Shown here: positions 23,817-33,278 of the stretch, one piece after another
Numbering within the stretch: the first letter of the stretch is position 1
Layout: each line of letters starts with the position of its first letter
Source of the DNA: a virus
DNA length: 51,915 nt
Strand: one strand, 5' to 3'
IMG/VR virus record: IMGVR_UViG_3300006916_000006
Location: 1 to 51,915 of that record
The notes under the pieces: generated by a model
What the model was told of the DNA's origin: nothing
What the model saw: the letters and a program-made list of their open reading frames with translations, nothing else
Database searches by the model: none
Position numbers and translations under genes: made by a program

Positions 23817-24832
23817 TACACGATGTCCTTCGTATGCTTGAGTTGCAAGAACAGGTTTGCCGCTGAAGACGTACTGCTAACAGTGATTGTCACGTCATCC
23901 CCAGCGGCCACTGTAGCGTCGCTGAAAGTGTTGTCGTTGCTACTGGTGGTAGAAACACTCAGACTCGCAGTCTCAACACCGTTAATTTTGAGAGAAACAC
24001 TACACGTCCCTGCGCTCACCTCACCAATAAAGTCTGTCAACGTGTGTGCATATTGTGCGTTGTAATACCACACATAATCTTGGTCGGCAGGAGTCTCAAT
24101 GAACAGATCATGATACTCTGTTACTGCTGTGATACTACTGATCGCCAGAGGGACAGCCATCGTAATGGTGTTTGCCCCTGCGTCGCACACAAAAGCGTTA
24201 TCTGTATCCACACTATTCCATTTCAGATCGTAGTCAAACCCGCCAAGGTTAAACTCAGCGCCGCTAACTGCGTATCTAATTCGCCCCGTACCATTGAGGC
24301 TATAAACCAGTCCCGCATCATAGTAGAGACCTGTGGTGGGATAGTTGGTAAACGCCAAAGACGGAGTGGAGCTTGCTCCATCCGCAAGGGTGCCAACAGA
24401 CCCGGTTGCTCCTGTTGCACCTTTTGCCCCGGCCAGTTGAATGTTCCACGCCGCAATTGTGCCAGATCCCGCAGTTTCAGTTACGTTGACAGTTAGTGTT
24501 GTGCCAGAACGTGCTGTAACCTGCCCATACATATAATTCGTTGTTGGCGCAGCTTGGTCAGCAATGGTCACAAACGAACCTGCTAGATATGGCACTTCTG
24601 ATGCCATTGTGAATACTTTACTGCCTGTACCAATCGCAATTGATGTTGTTGATGTTGTGGTGAGGCCATTGACAAAATCCGCCAAATAGTCATCCAGGAT
24701 GGCTACATACCGGGGCAACGATTTCCCGGTGCCAGAAGTGACGATAGTGCTGTATCTTTGTGATGGGTCGGAACCCGCACCTATCAAGTCATCAGTATCG
24801 TAAGTAGTGCCGTTCGGGGTAATGACAGTCAT
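23816..24832 (-). CDS. Tail fibre protein with collagen-like segment
   Basis: 338 residues. The N-terminal 125 residues contain the TTSIAIGTGSKVFTMA, FVTIADQ, and NYMYGQVTARSGTTLTVNV motifs common in alphaproteobacterial phage fibres, ending in a short GAKGATGATGSVG collagen-like run that should trimerise. The rest is beta-rich with a TGLYYDAGLVYSLNGTG segment. GGAGA precedes the ATG and the start overlaps the previous stop (ATGA). Confidence 0.75.
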   Translation of the reverse strand: MTVITPNGTTYDTDDLIGAGSDPSQRYSTIVTSGTGKSLPRYVAILDDYLADFVNGLTTTSTTSIAIGTGSKVFTMASEVPYLAGSFVTIADQAAPTTNYMYGQVTARSGTTLTVNVTETAGSGTIAAWNIQLAGAKGATGATGSVGTLADGASSTPSLAFTNYPTTGLYYDAGLVYSLNGTGRIRYAVSGAEFNLGGFDYDLKWNSVDTDNAFVCDAGANTITMAVPLAISSITAVTEYHDLFIETPADQDYVWYYNAQYAHTLTDFIGEVSAGTCSVSLKINGVETASLSVSTTSSNDNTFSDATVAAGDDVTITVSSTSSAANLFLQLKHTKDIV

Positions 24833-25968
24833 GCTATTCTCTCCACCAGTGAAAAGGCTTTGGTGTTGTTGTTAAAAAAGTTTGCGCTCAAAGAACTCAA
24901 ACCACTAAACCTTGCGGGGAATGACCGGCGCACCAGATATTCCACATCGTCTTTATCATAGACGAAATAAAGATTTCCATCAATGTCCACCTCCGCGTCA
25001 ATATCAAACAAGGTGCTGAAGGCTTCCTCATCATTCAGGAAGTCCAGATTGAAATCTACAAAACGCTGGCCTTTACGTTTTTCAAACACGTCTGCGCCCC
25101 CACGAGCGGATTCAGATGTTGTGTTCGATCTGCGCCCAAAAGTCACCCCATAGCTCATGTTATACCGAGGTTCAAAGGTGGGGGTGACATAAAGCCCCAT
25201 CAACTCAACATACCCATCCGTGTTTGCTGTGTCTGTGACGGTGATACGAATAAACTGACAACTCTGTGTCGTGTCAAGGATGTATAAATGCTGTTTCGGG
25301 AAATTGAACCGCGTGAAATCTTCGTCACTGTACTTACCCGTCCAGATACCGATTGACCCCCAGGAAAGCCCACCTCCGTCTAAAGGGTACACAAGGGGGT
25401 AGTAGTCTATTGTTCCGCTGTCAAAGAGTTCATTTGAGCCACTGTAGTCCCCAGTGTGGCAGGTAATCGCCGCCGCGTTAGCTGCGTTCGCCGCCAACCC
25501 CGCTGTTGCGCTGGAGACACGTTTAATGGTTAAGGTGATGGACGTACCTGTGCCGCCGGATGTAACCTGATAGGTCGTGTCATCTCCCGCAATGGTGAAA
25601 ATGTCCCCGGCAGTTATGGTGACGCTACTGGCCGCGGTAACATCGAGTGTCGTGTCTCCGGCAGTTTGCGCCCCATCAACAGTCACACCTGCCCATGCTC
25701 GCGTGGACGAGCCTTGGAACTGAATCTGTCCTGTGGTGGAGATGTTGCTGTCTGGGATGCCAATAAAGCCGACAGGTCGTGTTGCGCCGATGTCAATGTC
25801 CAACACAGTGCTGGCTGCATCAGCGTTGGTTGAGCGTGTTGTTTCTGTGAAGAACTCAGCGTTAAGGTTCTCCGGTGACAAAGTAGCCACCCACGAACCG
25901 CCGCCAAAACGCGGTGTTACCGTTGTCAGGTCAATATAGTTTGGCGCACAGAGTAACATTGAACCCAT
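24829..25968 (-). CDS. Minor tail / baseplate protein
   Basis: 379 residues from MGSMLLCAPN; an upstream frame begins at 25989, but the ATG at 25968 overlaps the hub stop (TAATG) with GGGGAGG upstream. Beta-rich throughout with RPVGFIGIPDSNIS, a CQFIRITVTD strand pair and a C-terminal FNLDFLNDEEAFSTLFDID domain that resembles the tail-tip proteins of siphophages of alphaproteobacteria. Between the hub and the fibres, so probably a distal-tail attachment protein. Confidence 0.65.
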   Translation of the reverse strand: MGSMLLCAPNYIDLTTVTPRFGGGSWVATLSPENLNAEFFTETTRSTNADAASTVLDIDIGATRPVGFIGIPDSNISTTGQIQFQGSSTRAWAGVTVDGAQTAGDTTLDVTAASSVTITAGDIFTIAGDDTTYQVTSGGTGTSITLTIKRVSSATAGLAANAANAAAITCHTGDYSGSNELFDSGTIDYYPLVYPLDGGGLSWGSIGIWTGKYSDEDFTRFNFPKQHLYILDTTQSCQFIRITVTDTANTDGYVELMGLYVTPTFEPRYNMSYGVTFGRRSNTTSESARGGADVFEKRKGQRFVDFNLDFLNDEEAFSTLFDIDAEVDIDGNLYFVYDKDDVEYLVRRSFPARFSGLSSLSANFFNNNTKAFSLVERIA

Positions 25969-28133
25969 TAGACGGCTACGCCTCCCCACGCTTGTAGTGT
26001 TACCAACGATGCACCCGCGCCACTTGACTCCGATGCAAACCGCAATCTCCGGCCAATAATCCGATAAATGCGGTCTTCTACTTGTATCACATCTCCGAGG
26101 GACAGCGCAAATCCGTACAAAACAGGTACTTCAATCTCAACCGTCAGGCGTATGACATCATAGAGGGTGAGTTCATATGAAGCCCGACTCGCGGCATCTG
26201 CGGAGTCAGCCAGTGCCGTTTCCAGTGTGCGCTCAAGTGAGTTGAGGTGTTTTGTCTGCGTACCTGCATCTGTTGCGGATTCAGTACGCCACTCTTCACT
26301 GACAAAAGGTATGTCGCCAAGGTTGGGCGCGTCCCCTGCGACACCATAAACATCAGCCTCGCGCATCAGGGTGTAGTTTTTCTGGTAGTGAACATTGGCA
26401 CGGTAGATAGGGATGCCGTTGCCCACATCAGAGGGTGACAGAATTTTAATCTTTGCGTCAGAACTTCCATCAATCAGTACGCGACTGTCAAAATTACGGG
26501 ACACTTCACCGGATGTTGGTACTTTGAAGCGCCCTACGCGATACGCACCGCCAATCGTATTCCACAGATACATTTTTGCCGATTCAAGTATGGGGGGCAA
26601 CACTCGCCCAACCTGAGCCTCTGTGTTATCCTGAAAATGGAACGTGGGTGAGTTGTCCTCTGCGTTGGCTGTGATGATGCAGAGAGGACATAATGTATAT
26701 CCCACACTCTTCATTATTTTCCACACATTACAGGCAACAGAGTGATTGTATGCAGCGGCAGAAGTCGTTGGGTTATACGGGCCGACTTCATATACACCGT
26801 CCTCCAGCATCGCACCGTAAAGGACAATAGACCCCGCAGCAGTTGCAGTACCATCTTGCGGGTAGAAGCGCAGTTGAGTGGAGGTGTTGTTTGCATCGAA
26901 CGTCATAGAGCAACGATACCAACCACCGCCCATTGCGGTCATTGTTGGATTCAGGAGGCCGGAAGACGTGACATTGTTTGTTACTGTTGTGGTTGTGCCA
27001 TCTGCGGTATCAAACTCGACTTCTGCCCTCACGCCGGAACCGGTGGCACGAATTGCCATTGTCTCCAACGTACCCGCCTTCAGGAACACCGAAACTGTGT
27101 AATACCTGCCAGAAACAGTCGTGACGTCCTGACGAATGTTTGCCCCACCTGTGGCCGTCTTTGTGATAGTGTGGGCGGCCTGAATATCATCGGGCGCAGT
27201 ACCCGCACCCGCAGAAGCAACAGAAACATGGTTCAACGTCCACGCTGCGTTTGTGAAGTCTTCACTATAGAGAAACAGGTTTTTCCAACCTTCAATAGCG
27301 TCAAACGTCACTGTCTTGTCTGGAGTTGTACCAAAGGCAACATAGCACCCACGCTCGTTGTCACCCTCATCGAAGGCGTAGCTGCCTAAGTAGTAATCAA
27401 ACGTCCCCGCCGTAACCGAACCGCCCGTAGCGGCTGTGACGAACGACGATAGCGTAGTATGTGCGGTTCCGGCGGTAATCGAGGCTCGACCCACGTACAT
27501 TGTTGGCACTTCGGCCACGGGGTCAGAAGATAGTTGGTATATCTCATTCGCCCTGTCAACAAGGATTGCAGGCATATTACCCGTTGACCCTTTACCCAAA
27601 AGTCTCGGTTTTGGCGAATCTCCAATATCATCGCCTGTGCCTTCGAGATAAATTGTACTTCCGTCATTTGTCCCCGCATATTTATGGGTTTGATAGGATT
27701 CTGTCAGCACCGTAAAGAAGGGACTGCGGATGTTAATCCGAATCTGCCTGTTTGAGAAATCAATCGACTGGATAATGGCGCGGAAACGCACAGGACTGTC
27801 GGCGGGGTCTTGTGAGTCAGAGGTGAGTTCTTTAATCAGCATCTCGCGTCCGTCTAACCCTCTATCCAGAAGATAGTCTAGCCTACGGGAAGCGTTATTG
27901 AGCAAGATGCTTCCGGCACTTGGCACAGTCATACCTGTGGTTTTACGGTCATCAAACAGATATTCTTCAATCGACCCAGCGTCCAACACCAACGGCAGGT
28001 ACACCTGATTGGCGGGGGTATGCGTACTGCGCGTAACATATCCCTCACCTGTAGCGAAATACTCACGGACAACACCCGCTGTTGTGTCATCGTAAGTGTC
28101 AAACTCAACCAAAAATTTACGGATTAAGGCCAT
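25968..28133 (-). CDS. Tail tip hub protein with carbohydrate-binding-like insert
   Basis: 721 residues. The N-terminal part (MALIRKFLVEFDTYDD, then the LFDDRKTTGMTVPSAGSILLNN region) and the C-terminal part (LSLGDVIQVEDRIYRIIGRR) form the hub. Between about 283 and 470 sits a module starting NLFLYSEDFTNAAW and continuing ATGGANIRQDVTTVSGRYYTVS and WYRCSMTF, which has the look of a CBM4/9-like or head-fibre-type jelly roll that binds sugars. Its ends are marked by short hub segments, so it is an insertion. ATG overlaps the tape-measure stop. Confidence 0.7.
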   Translation of the reverse strand: MALIRKFLVEFDTYDDTTAGVVREYFATGEGYVTRSTHTPANQVYLPLVLDAGSIEEYLFDDRKTTGMTVPSAGSILLNNASRRLDYLLDRGLDGREMLIKELTSDSQDPADSPVRFRAIIQSIDFSNRQIRINIRSPFFTVLTESYQTHKYAGTNDGSTIYLEGTGDDIGDSPKPRLLGKGSTGNMPAILVDRANEIYQLSSDPVAEVPTMYVGRASITAGTAHTTLSSFVTAATGGSVTAGTFDYYLGSYAFDEGDNERGCYVAFGTTPDKTVTFDAIEGWKNLFLYSEDFTNAAWTLNHVSVASAGAGTAPDDIQAAHTITKTATGGANIRQDVTTVSGRYYTVSVFLKAGTLETMAIRATGSGVRAEVEFDTADGTTTTVTNNVTSSGLLNPTMTAMGGGWYRCSMTFDANNTSTQLRFYPQDGTATAAGSIVLYGAMLEDGVYEVGPYNPTTSAAAYNHSVACNVWKIMKSVGYTLCPLCIITANAEDNSPTFHFQDNTEAQVGRVLPPILESAKMYLWNTIGGAYRVGRFKVPTSGEVSRNFDSRVLIDGSSDAKIKILSPSDVGNGIPIYRANVHYQKNYTLMREADVYGVAGDAPNLGDIPFVSEEWRTESATDAGTQTKHLNSLERTLETALADSADAASRASYELTLYDVIRLTVEIEVPVLYGFALSLGDVIQVEDRIYRIIGRRLRFASESSGAGASLVTLQAWGGVAV

Positions 28134-31100
28134 TAGACAGGGGTACTCCGCAAGGCAACATTGCTCATTGAGCGGCCAAGTTCATCAACACGCTGCCCCA
28201 GACGCTCTAACTGTGAACCCAGATACTCTGTTTCTTTAGCGGATTGCTGACGGTACGCCGCAAATTCTTTCGCCATCTGTTCTGCGCCGTATAGGAACTC
28301 TGTGTTGCCAGAAGTAACAATCTGGGCAGGTGAGCCGAAGTTGACTAATTCAGGGCCGCGCTCGCCCACCATGGCCAAACCGCCGCCGTAACGTGAGTTA
28401 CCTGTACCTGAAGCAAACCCAAACAGGGCGCGTTGGTCAGCAAGGATGGAAGCCACATCTGCTTGGTCGCCTAATACGTTTTGGAGGTTGGCCAGATAAT
28501 TAAGTCCTGCTTCGGGATTCTGCTTTACGAAATCCGCAAACGTACCCTGCGCGGTAGAGAAGTTGAACGCACCAAGAGAAGACTGCACTTTGAGACTACG
28601 GTCAGTGCGGAGCGACAAACCAGACACTTTACTTAGTTGGTCAAGCACACTGTCATTCTCGCCAGGGCGCAGGATTTGTGCGAGGGAGACAGGAGTGCCG
28701 AGACCAGTGCTTGAGAAGGACGCACCGGTAGCGTCAATCAACTGTTGCAGCAAATCATTGGTGGTGAACTGCTCACGAAGCATTTGCTCTTCCACAGACA
28801 CACTACTACGGGCGAGGTCATCCGCTTTATTGAGAAGTTGGAATACATCTTCAAGGCGGGACAGGTATTGCTCCGTAGGCCCGAAGTAATCCAGAGATGC
28901 GTTGAGGTAATCCTGTGTTGTGGACTGCAAATCATCCAGTGCAGAGATGTCACCGGAAGCAATACGGTTTGATAACCTGTCAAAGATGTTTTGTGCCTCA
29001 TTAGCGCGGCCAAGGCGGTTCAGACCACCTAGCTGGGGGTTAAGCAGCAGTGAGTCACGGATGGCCTGTATGTCGAGCAGATAGTCTTTCAGGCGGTCAC
29101 GCAGTCCTTCAATGGCTGTTTCCTGCTCGCCGAGGATGTCTTCAAGGATTTCTTTACGGCGCAGACCATAGAACTCTTCCACCAAGGCGAGGTTGCCACC
29201 AATGTCGATGGCTTCACGCAGTATAGGGGCAATCTCACTCTGCAAACCTTGCAGTTGGAACGCAGTTGGGTTGCTGATGGATAGGATGCGGTTGGAGATG
29301 TTTTGGTTAAAGCCACCACGCAGGCGGTTAAACTGTAAATCCCGCGCCTGAGCAATTTTCTCTTCCTCCAGACGCAGGCCTTTAGCTTTCTCAATATACT
29401 CATTGGCCTGTGCGTTGAGTTCGGAGATAGCTGCACCCATGCTGGAAATGACAGGGTTGACGAAAGTGAGATTGTCTATGAGAGATGCGAATTGTAAATC
29501 ACCTAAAACTTCCTCAAACGTGCGGCCTTCCGTGTTGATATTCTCAAGTGCCGTTGTCAGATTTTTACCAGTGACATTGCCAAGTTTCGCCAACTCTAAT
29601 GTGAGGCGAGCAAGTCCTTCGTTAACCTGCTTTTCATCCGTTGGGTCAAACTCAATACTACTGAGAATGTCTGGTGAACCAACGCGACCAATGTCAAAGA
29701 AACCTCTGTCATTGTTGCGACCGCCAAAGATAGACAGGCCGCTTATTCCAAGTCCCTGAACAGCGTTGAGTGATTGCGTGATGGTACCAAGTCCTTGCGC
29801 CAGACCGTCTGCGAACTCAGTGCCGATGGTTTTCCCCGCAGTGCGCGTTTCTGTCAGGCCGTTTGAACCTGTTTCAGCATAAAGCTGACTTATTTGAGAC
29901 GGTGCGCCGCCACCGAAAAGACCGCCGAGAGCGTTTCCAGCAAACGAACCGAGGGCAGCGCCGATTGGCCCACCGATTCCAGGGAGCAAGATGTTACCAA
30001 TAACCGCCCCACCTATGCCTCCCGCAGTACCTCCAATAGATGCACCGATGCCTCTGTCTGAGCCAAACAGCGCGTTCGCGCCTAAGTTACCCGCGAACCC
30101 GCCAAGGGCGCTACCAGGGGTAAACGCGCCTTGAATATTAGAAGCTGTTGCAAAACCCCCTAAAGGAACGCCTCCAGAACCTAAACTCAGAAGTCCTTTC
30201 CCAACCAGACTTGCGGCTCCCGCCGTTGGTCGGAGAAGAGAAGAAAAAGAACTACTGCCACCAGAACTGCCGCCGAGCTGACCAGTAATTTTATCTATGC
30301 CGCTTTGCCCAACGCCGAGGAAGCCGCCAACACCTTGCACAATAGGTACAATGACAGGTTTTGCGATTGCCAAGGTCGCCATCTGGGCAAGTAAATCAAT
30401 GAACAAATCCTTGATGCGGTCAACAAAACCTTTGAACCCACTGACACCATCACGGAAAATGTCTTTGAATGTATCTGTAAATGCGTCGTTGATGTTATCC
30501 GCAGCACGTTCAAAGATACGGGCAACCTCATCTGCACCCTTCTCTTGGTCTTTGATGTATTTATCCAACGCATCCTGACTTGCACGAGCAAACGCTTCAT
30601 CAACCTCGGTGGTTAGTTTACCGGCGGAAAGCGCGCGTTGACGCAGGGCTTCTAACTCTTCCAGTCGAATTTGATACTCTTCCAGTGGGGTGCGTGTACG
30701 GCTGACCAAATCCCGAAGCGATTTGGCCAAATCATCTACATCACCGGCAACGCCACCGCCACCTGTTTCCCCCGGTTTCTTCCCTGTGATTGGGTTGAGG
30801 CCGAGAGAGTTCTTTATTGCTTCAAAATTCCGCGTGTATTCGTCTTGGACTTTCTGCAAATTTTCATACGCACCAGAAACCCTGTCCAAAGCATGGGCTT
30901 CTGCGATGTTTTGGGCGCGAGCAACATCATTGGGAGACCCTGGGCGCAATAAATCTGAAGAAACTGCGAGTTCCGGCACAAGCCCTTCTCGGATTCTGGC
31001 AAGATTTTGCTCGGCTTTTTCAAGTTCAACGATGGCCTTACCAACAGCTTCTATCCCCGCGATGCGCTCAAAGTCCTTGAGCAGTGCCTCTTCTTGCGCG

Positions 31101-32410
31101 GCAGTTACCCCCTCAACGCTTGATTTTAGCCGATTATACTGGGCTACCGCTTTGTCCAGAGACTTGTTGAATTTCTCTTGGGATTCCACCCCCGTATTCA
31201 ATCCGTCGATGAATTGGTCAAGAACATACACAATGCCGCCAATCGCAGCGGCGTAGCCTATGAACAGTGGGTTTCGCAGTAGGGTTAGGAGTGCGCCGTT
31301 CAACCTAAGCGTGGAGGCCGTACAGGTGTTGGCGGTGAAAGCATATACGGACAAAACCCCATTTATGCGTGTCAGCCCAACACCGAGCGCGCCGACCCAT
31401 TTCAACGCAGATATTAACGCCGGTACAAACCTCAAGGCCAGTATTGCGCCGCCGGTAAGGGCTATTTGCAAGAACACATCCAAATTGTCAGCAAGGGCAG
31501 AAACCACCCCAGCCAGTTTTGATGATGCACCGGTGGCTTGGGAAATACCTCCCACATATACCGTTATCGCGTTGCCGAGTTTCTGGAACGCGCCGCCGAG
31601 CGTCACTACTGCGGTCGAGAAATCTTGGTTAATCTCAGATTTCATTGCCTCTAATGCTTTTATGAATCGCTCAAATGTGATGCCGCCGGTTTCTGCGAAC
31701 TTTTTGAGGCTATCAAACTCAAACCCTAATTTCTTCAAACCTTTCTCAAGATTTGTAGCGATGGGGGTGGCTTGTTCCAGAATGGAGTTGAGTTCCTGCC
31801 CAGACAATCTGTTTGCCGCCAAACCCTGCGATAGCTGAAACAACGCTGCTTCGGTGGACTGAGCGTTGCCGCCAAGTGTTGCTGTTGCTTTTGCCACGAG
31901 TTCAGTGACGCTCAGAACTTGCTTCTGGGATATGTTGTATTGACTGGCGTTCCTCGCCAGACGACTGAACAAAGTCACATTTGCCTGAAGACTTGTGCGC
32001 GTATCCTGTGATATTTTGAAGAGCTGTGCCTGAGCCAGATTGAGTTCATCAATGCCATTTGTAACCAGTCTGAGTCGGTTCTGTAATTGCTGTAACTGGT
32101 CGCCAGCGCGTACCAGAGTTGTGATAGCTGCACCTGCGGCAGCGACAGCGGCAACCACACCTAACATTGAGCGTTCTGCGCCCTTAGACACTGAGTTCAA
32201 GGTTTCAAAACGTGCAGCGACACCGCCAAGTGGGCCGTCGACTAATCGGACAGCTTTTTGTAATGCAAAAAATGCTTCAGAATTTTTATCGACAGATTGC
32301 TTTGTTTGCTTGGCACTGCGCCGGATGTTTTCCGTTGACCGCCGGAACTGTTGCTCCCCAAGAACAACGCCTTTGGTATCAAGGGCTATCTGAACGGTTA
32401 TGTCGGCCAT
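28133..32410 (-). CDS. Tape measure protein
   Basis: 1,425 residues, the largest gene. Residues 70-250 match the tape-measure N-terminal domain (LQNRLRLVTNGIDELNLAQA, ATATLGGNAQSTEAALFQLSQ, LSGQELNSILEQ). Hydrophobic stretches occur near 310-380. A Gly-rich zipper-like region lies around 700-830 (GASIGGTAGGIGGAVIG), and the end carries GGGLAMVGERGPELVNFG, a usual closing motif. By the common rule of about 0.15 nm per residue the tail would be roughly 200 nm. The 5' end overlaps the frameshifted chaperone by 32 bases. Confidence 0.92.
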   Translation of the reverse strand: MADITVQIALDTKGVVLGEQQFRRSTENIRRSAKQTKQSVDKNSEAFFALQKAVRLVDGPLGGVAARFETLNSVSKGAERSMLGVVAAVAAAGAAITTLVRAGDQLQQLQNRLRLVTNGIDELNLAQAQLFKISQDTRTSLQANVTLFSRLARNASQYNISQKQVLSVTELVAKATATLGGNAQSTEAALFQLSQGLAANRLSGQELNSILEQATPIATNLEKGLKKLGFEFDSLKKFAETGGITFERFIKALEAMKSEINQDFSTAVVTLGGAFQKLGNAITVYVGGISQATGASSKLAGVVSALADNLDVFLQIALTGGAILALRFVPALISALKWVGALGVGLTRINGVLSVYAFTANTCTASTLRLNGALLTLLRNPLFIGYAAAIGGIVYVLDQFIDGLNTGVESQEKFNKSLDKAVAQYNRLKSSVEGVTAAQEEALLKDFERIAGIEAVGKAIVELEKAEQNLARIREGLVPELAVSSDLLRPGSPNDVARAQNIAEAHALDRVSGAYENLQKVQDEYTRNFEAIKNSLGLNPITGKKPGETGGGGVAGDVDDLAKSLRDLVSRTRTPLEEYQIRLEELEALRQRALSAGKLTTEVDEAFARASQDALDKYIKDQEKGADEVARIFERAADNINDAFTDTFKDIFRDGVSGFKGFVDRIKDLFIDLLAQMATLAIAKPVIVPIVQGVGGFLGVGQSGIDKITGQLGGSSGGSSSFSSLLRPTAGAASLVGKGLLSLGSGGVPLGGFATASNIQGAFTPGSALGGFAGNLGANALFGSDRGIGASIGGTAGGIGGAVIGNILLPGIGGPIGAALGSFAGNALGGLFGGGAPSQISQLYAETGSNGLTETRTAGKTIGTEFADGLAQGLGTITQSLNAVQGLGISGLSIFGGRNNDRGFFDIGRVGSPDILSSIEFDPTDEKQVNEGLARLTLELAKLGNVTGKNLTTALENINTEGRTFEEVLGDLQFASLIDNLTFVNPVISSMGAAISELNAQANEYIEKAKGLRLEEEKIAQARDLQFNRLRGGFNQNISNRILSISNPTAFQLQGLQSEIAPILREAIDIGGNLALVEEFYGLRRKEILEDILGEQETAIEGLRDRLKDYLLDIQAIRDSLLLNPQLGGLNRLGRANEAQNIFDRLSNRIASGDISALDDLQSTTQDYLNASLDYFGPTEQYLSRLEDVFQLLNKADDLARSSVSVEEQMLREQFTTNDLLQQLIDATGASFSSTGLGTPVSLAQILRPGENDSVLDQLSKVSGLSLRTDRSLKVQSSLGAFNFSTAQGTFADFVKQNPEAGLNYLANLQNVLGDQADVASILADQRALFGFASGTGNSRYGGGLAMVGERGPELVNFGSPAQIVTSGNTEFLYGAEQMAKEFAAYRQQSAKETEYLGSQLERLGQRVDELGRSMSNVALRSTPV

Positions 32411-33211
32411 TGACTATCCTGCTTTCCCGCTTTTCAGGGGTTTGTTGCTCTTTCTCAAGTCTCTTGTGCTGATGCTCTAGGTAGGTGTTGTCCATAGAGA
32501 ATATCAACTCAACAAACTCGTCTATGTTTGTTGTACCATAAATTTCAGTATATGTCTTGATACCCTCTAATGTCAAAGGCATGGGTGTGCCGGACATCCC
32601 AGCATACTGCCGTGGCCGGTTAATGAGCCAGAAGGCTTGCCAGAACTCCACAAGCCATGACGGCAGTTCTGGGCGCACTGGAACAGGGACGGGCAAACCT
32701 TTCGCCCGTCGCTTTTCAATCAGTTCCATGTGTTCAGGATGGACATTCCCCCACTGAAGATGCCAGTGCAGGGATTCAGTTAGTTTTTTATGTCTTCAAC
32801 CCTTGCGTCAGCGTCGAAGTTGGCGAGGTCTTGGGCTAGTTCAAACGCCTCACTGAACAAAGCGTTCCATGATTCATCTGCGGGGTCAACACCTGCGATG
32901 GTTGTTAAGTTCTCAAAACTGTACGGGACTTTCTTGCCGTCTTTGTCTTTAACTGCCCAGTCTACCCACAATTCTTTGGCAATGAGCGTATGCAGTTTAC
33001 GGTTCAACTCTTTACGCAGGGGTTCATTCTCAACAGCGTTTTTGCCTTTAGCCTTAATCTCTTTTTCAATCTTAGCTGCTTTCAAAACGAAAGGTTTGTA
33101 AGTCGCAGCGCGGGTTTTGATTTCAGTTCCATCCGACAATTCAACCCATGCGCCTTCATACTCAGCTTCAAGGTTACGTTTCAGACCTGCGCCGAAGTTG
33201 ACTTCTGACAT
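32379..33211 (-). CDS. Tail assembly chaperone, -1 frameshift fusion
   Basis: Reading 33211 down to the slippery site and shifting back one base gives a fusion of 143 plus 134 residues. After the shift the frame reads LTESLHWHLQWGNVHPEHM and joins the second frame ELIEKRRAKG without a stop. The second part has a PSWLVEFWQAFWLINRPRQY segment and a charged C-terminus that overlaps the tape-measure start. This is the lambda gpG/gpGT arrangement, in which the fusion helps wrap the tape measure. A separate start at 32729 has no ribosome-binding site, which supports frameshifting. Confidence 0.85.
32780..33211 (-). CDS. Tail assembly chaperone, short form
   Basis: 143 residues, MSEVNFGAGL, ending in ARVEDIKN at a TAA. 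A beta N-terminus (GAWVELSDGTEIKTRAATYK) precedes a helical Lys-rich part and a VDPADESWNALFSEAF helix typical of siphophage gpG-like chaperones. This is the major product when no frameshift occurs. Its AGGAG lies inside a strong hairpin (33215-33250), so its translation may be limited. Confidence 0.85.
   Translation of the reverse strand: MSEVNFGAGLKRNLEAEYEGAWVELSDGTEIKTRAATYKPFVLKAAKIEKEIKAKGKNAVENEPLRKELNRKLHTLIAKELWVDWAVKDKDGKKVPYSFENLTTIAGVDPADESWNALFSEAFELAQDLANFDADARVEDIKN
32783..32789 (-). promoter_or_regulatory. Programmed -1 frameshift site A AAA AAC
   Basis: On the minus strand the zero-frame codons are ATA AAA AAC TAA, so the canonical heptamer A AAA AAC lies directly before the stop codon of the short chaperone. 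Slipping one base back opens the reading frame of the second chaperone. It is one of the most slippery heptamers known in bacteria. Confidence 0.85.
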
Positions 33212-33214
33212 AAA

Positions 33215-33250
33215 TAATCTCCTGTGGTTTTATGTTACCACAGGAGACTA
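33215..33250 (-). promoter_or_regulatory. Hairpin sequestering the chaperone ribosome-binding site
   Basis: The two arms (33215-33228 and 33237-33250) pair over 14 bases with one G-U, ten of them perfect around CUCCUGUGGU/ACCACAGGAG, with an eight-base loop. The AGGAG that serves the chaperone ATG at 33211 is in the stem. The sequence after the stem is AUUAUUU, too poor in U for a strong terminator. It separates tail tube from chaperone translation. Confidence 0.75.
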
Positions 33251-33278
33251 CTATAAAGAAGTTATTTCGTCAATAAGA

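Noticed and set aside
26742-27389. 215-codon rightward frame antisense to the hub gene
   Set aside because: Cys/Arg-rich shadow of the real gene without start signals.
31260-31838. 192-codon rightward frame inside the tape measure
   Set aside because: Antisense shadow; the tape-measure domain is clear.
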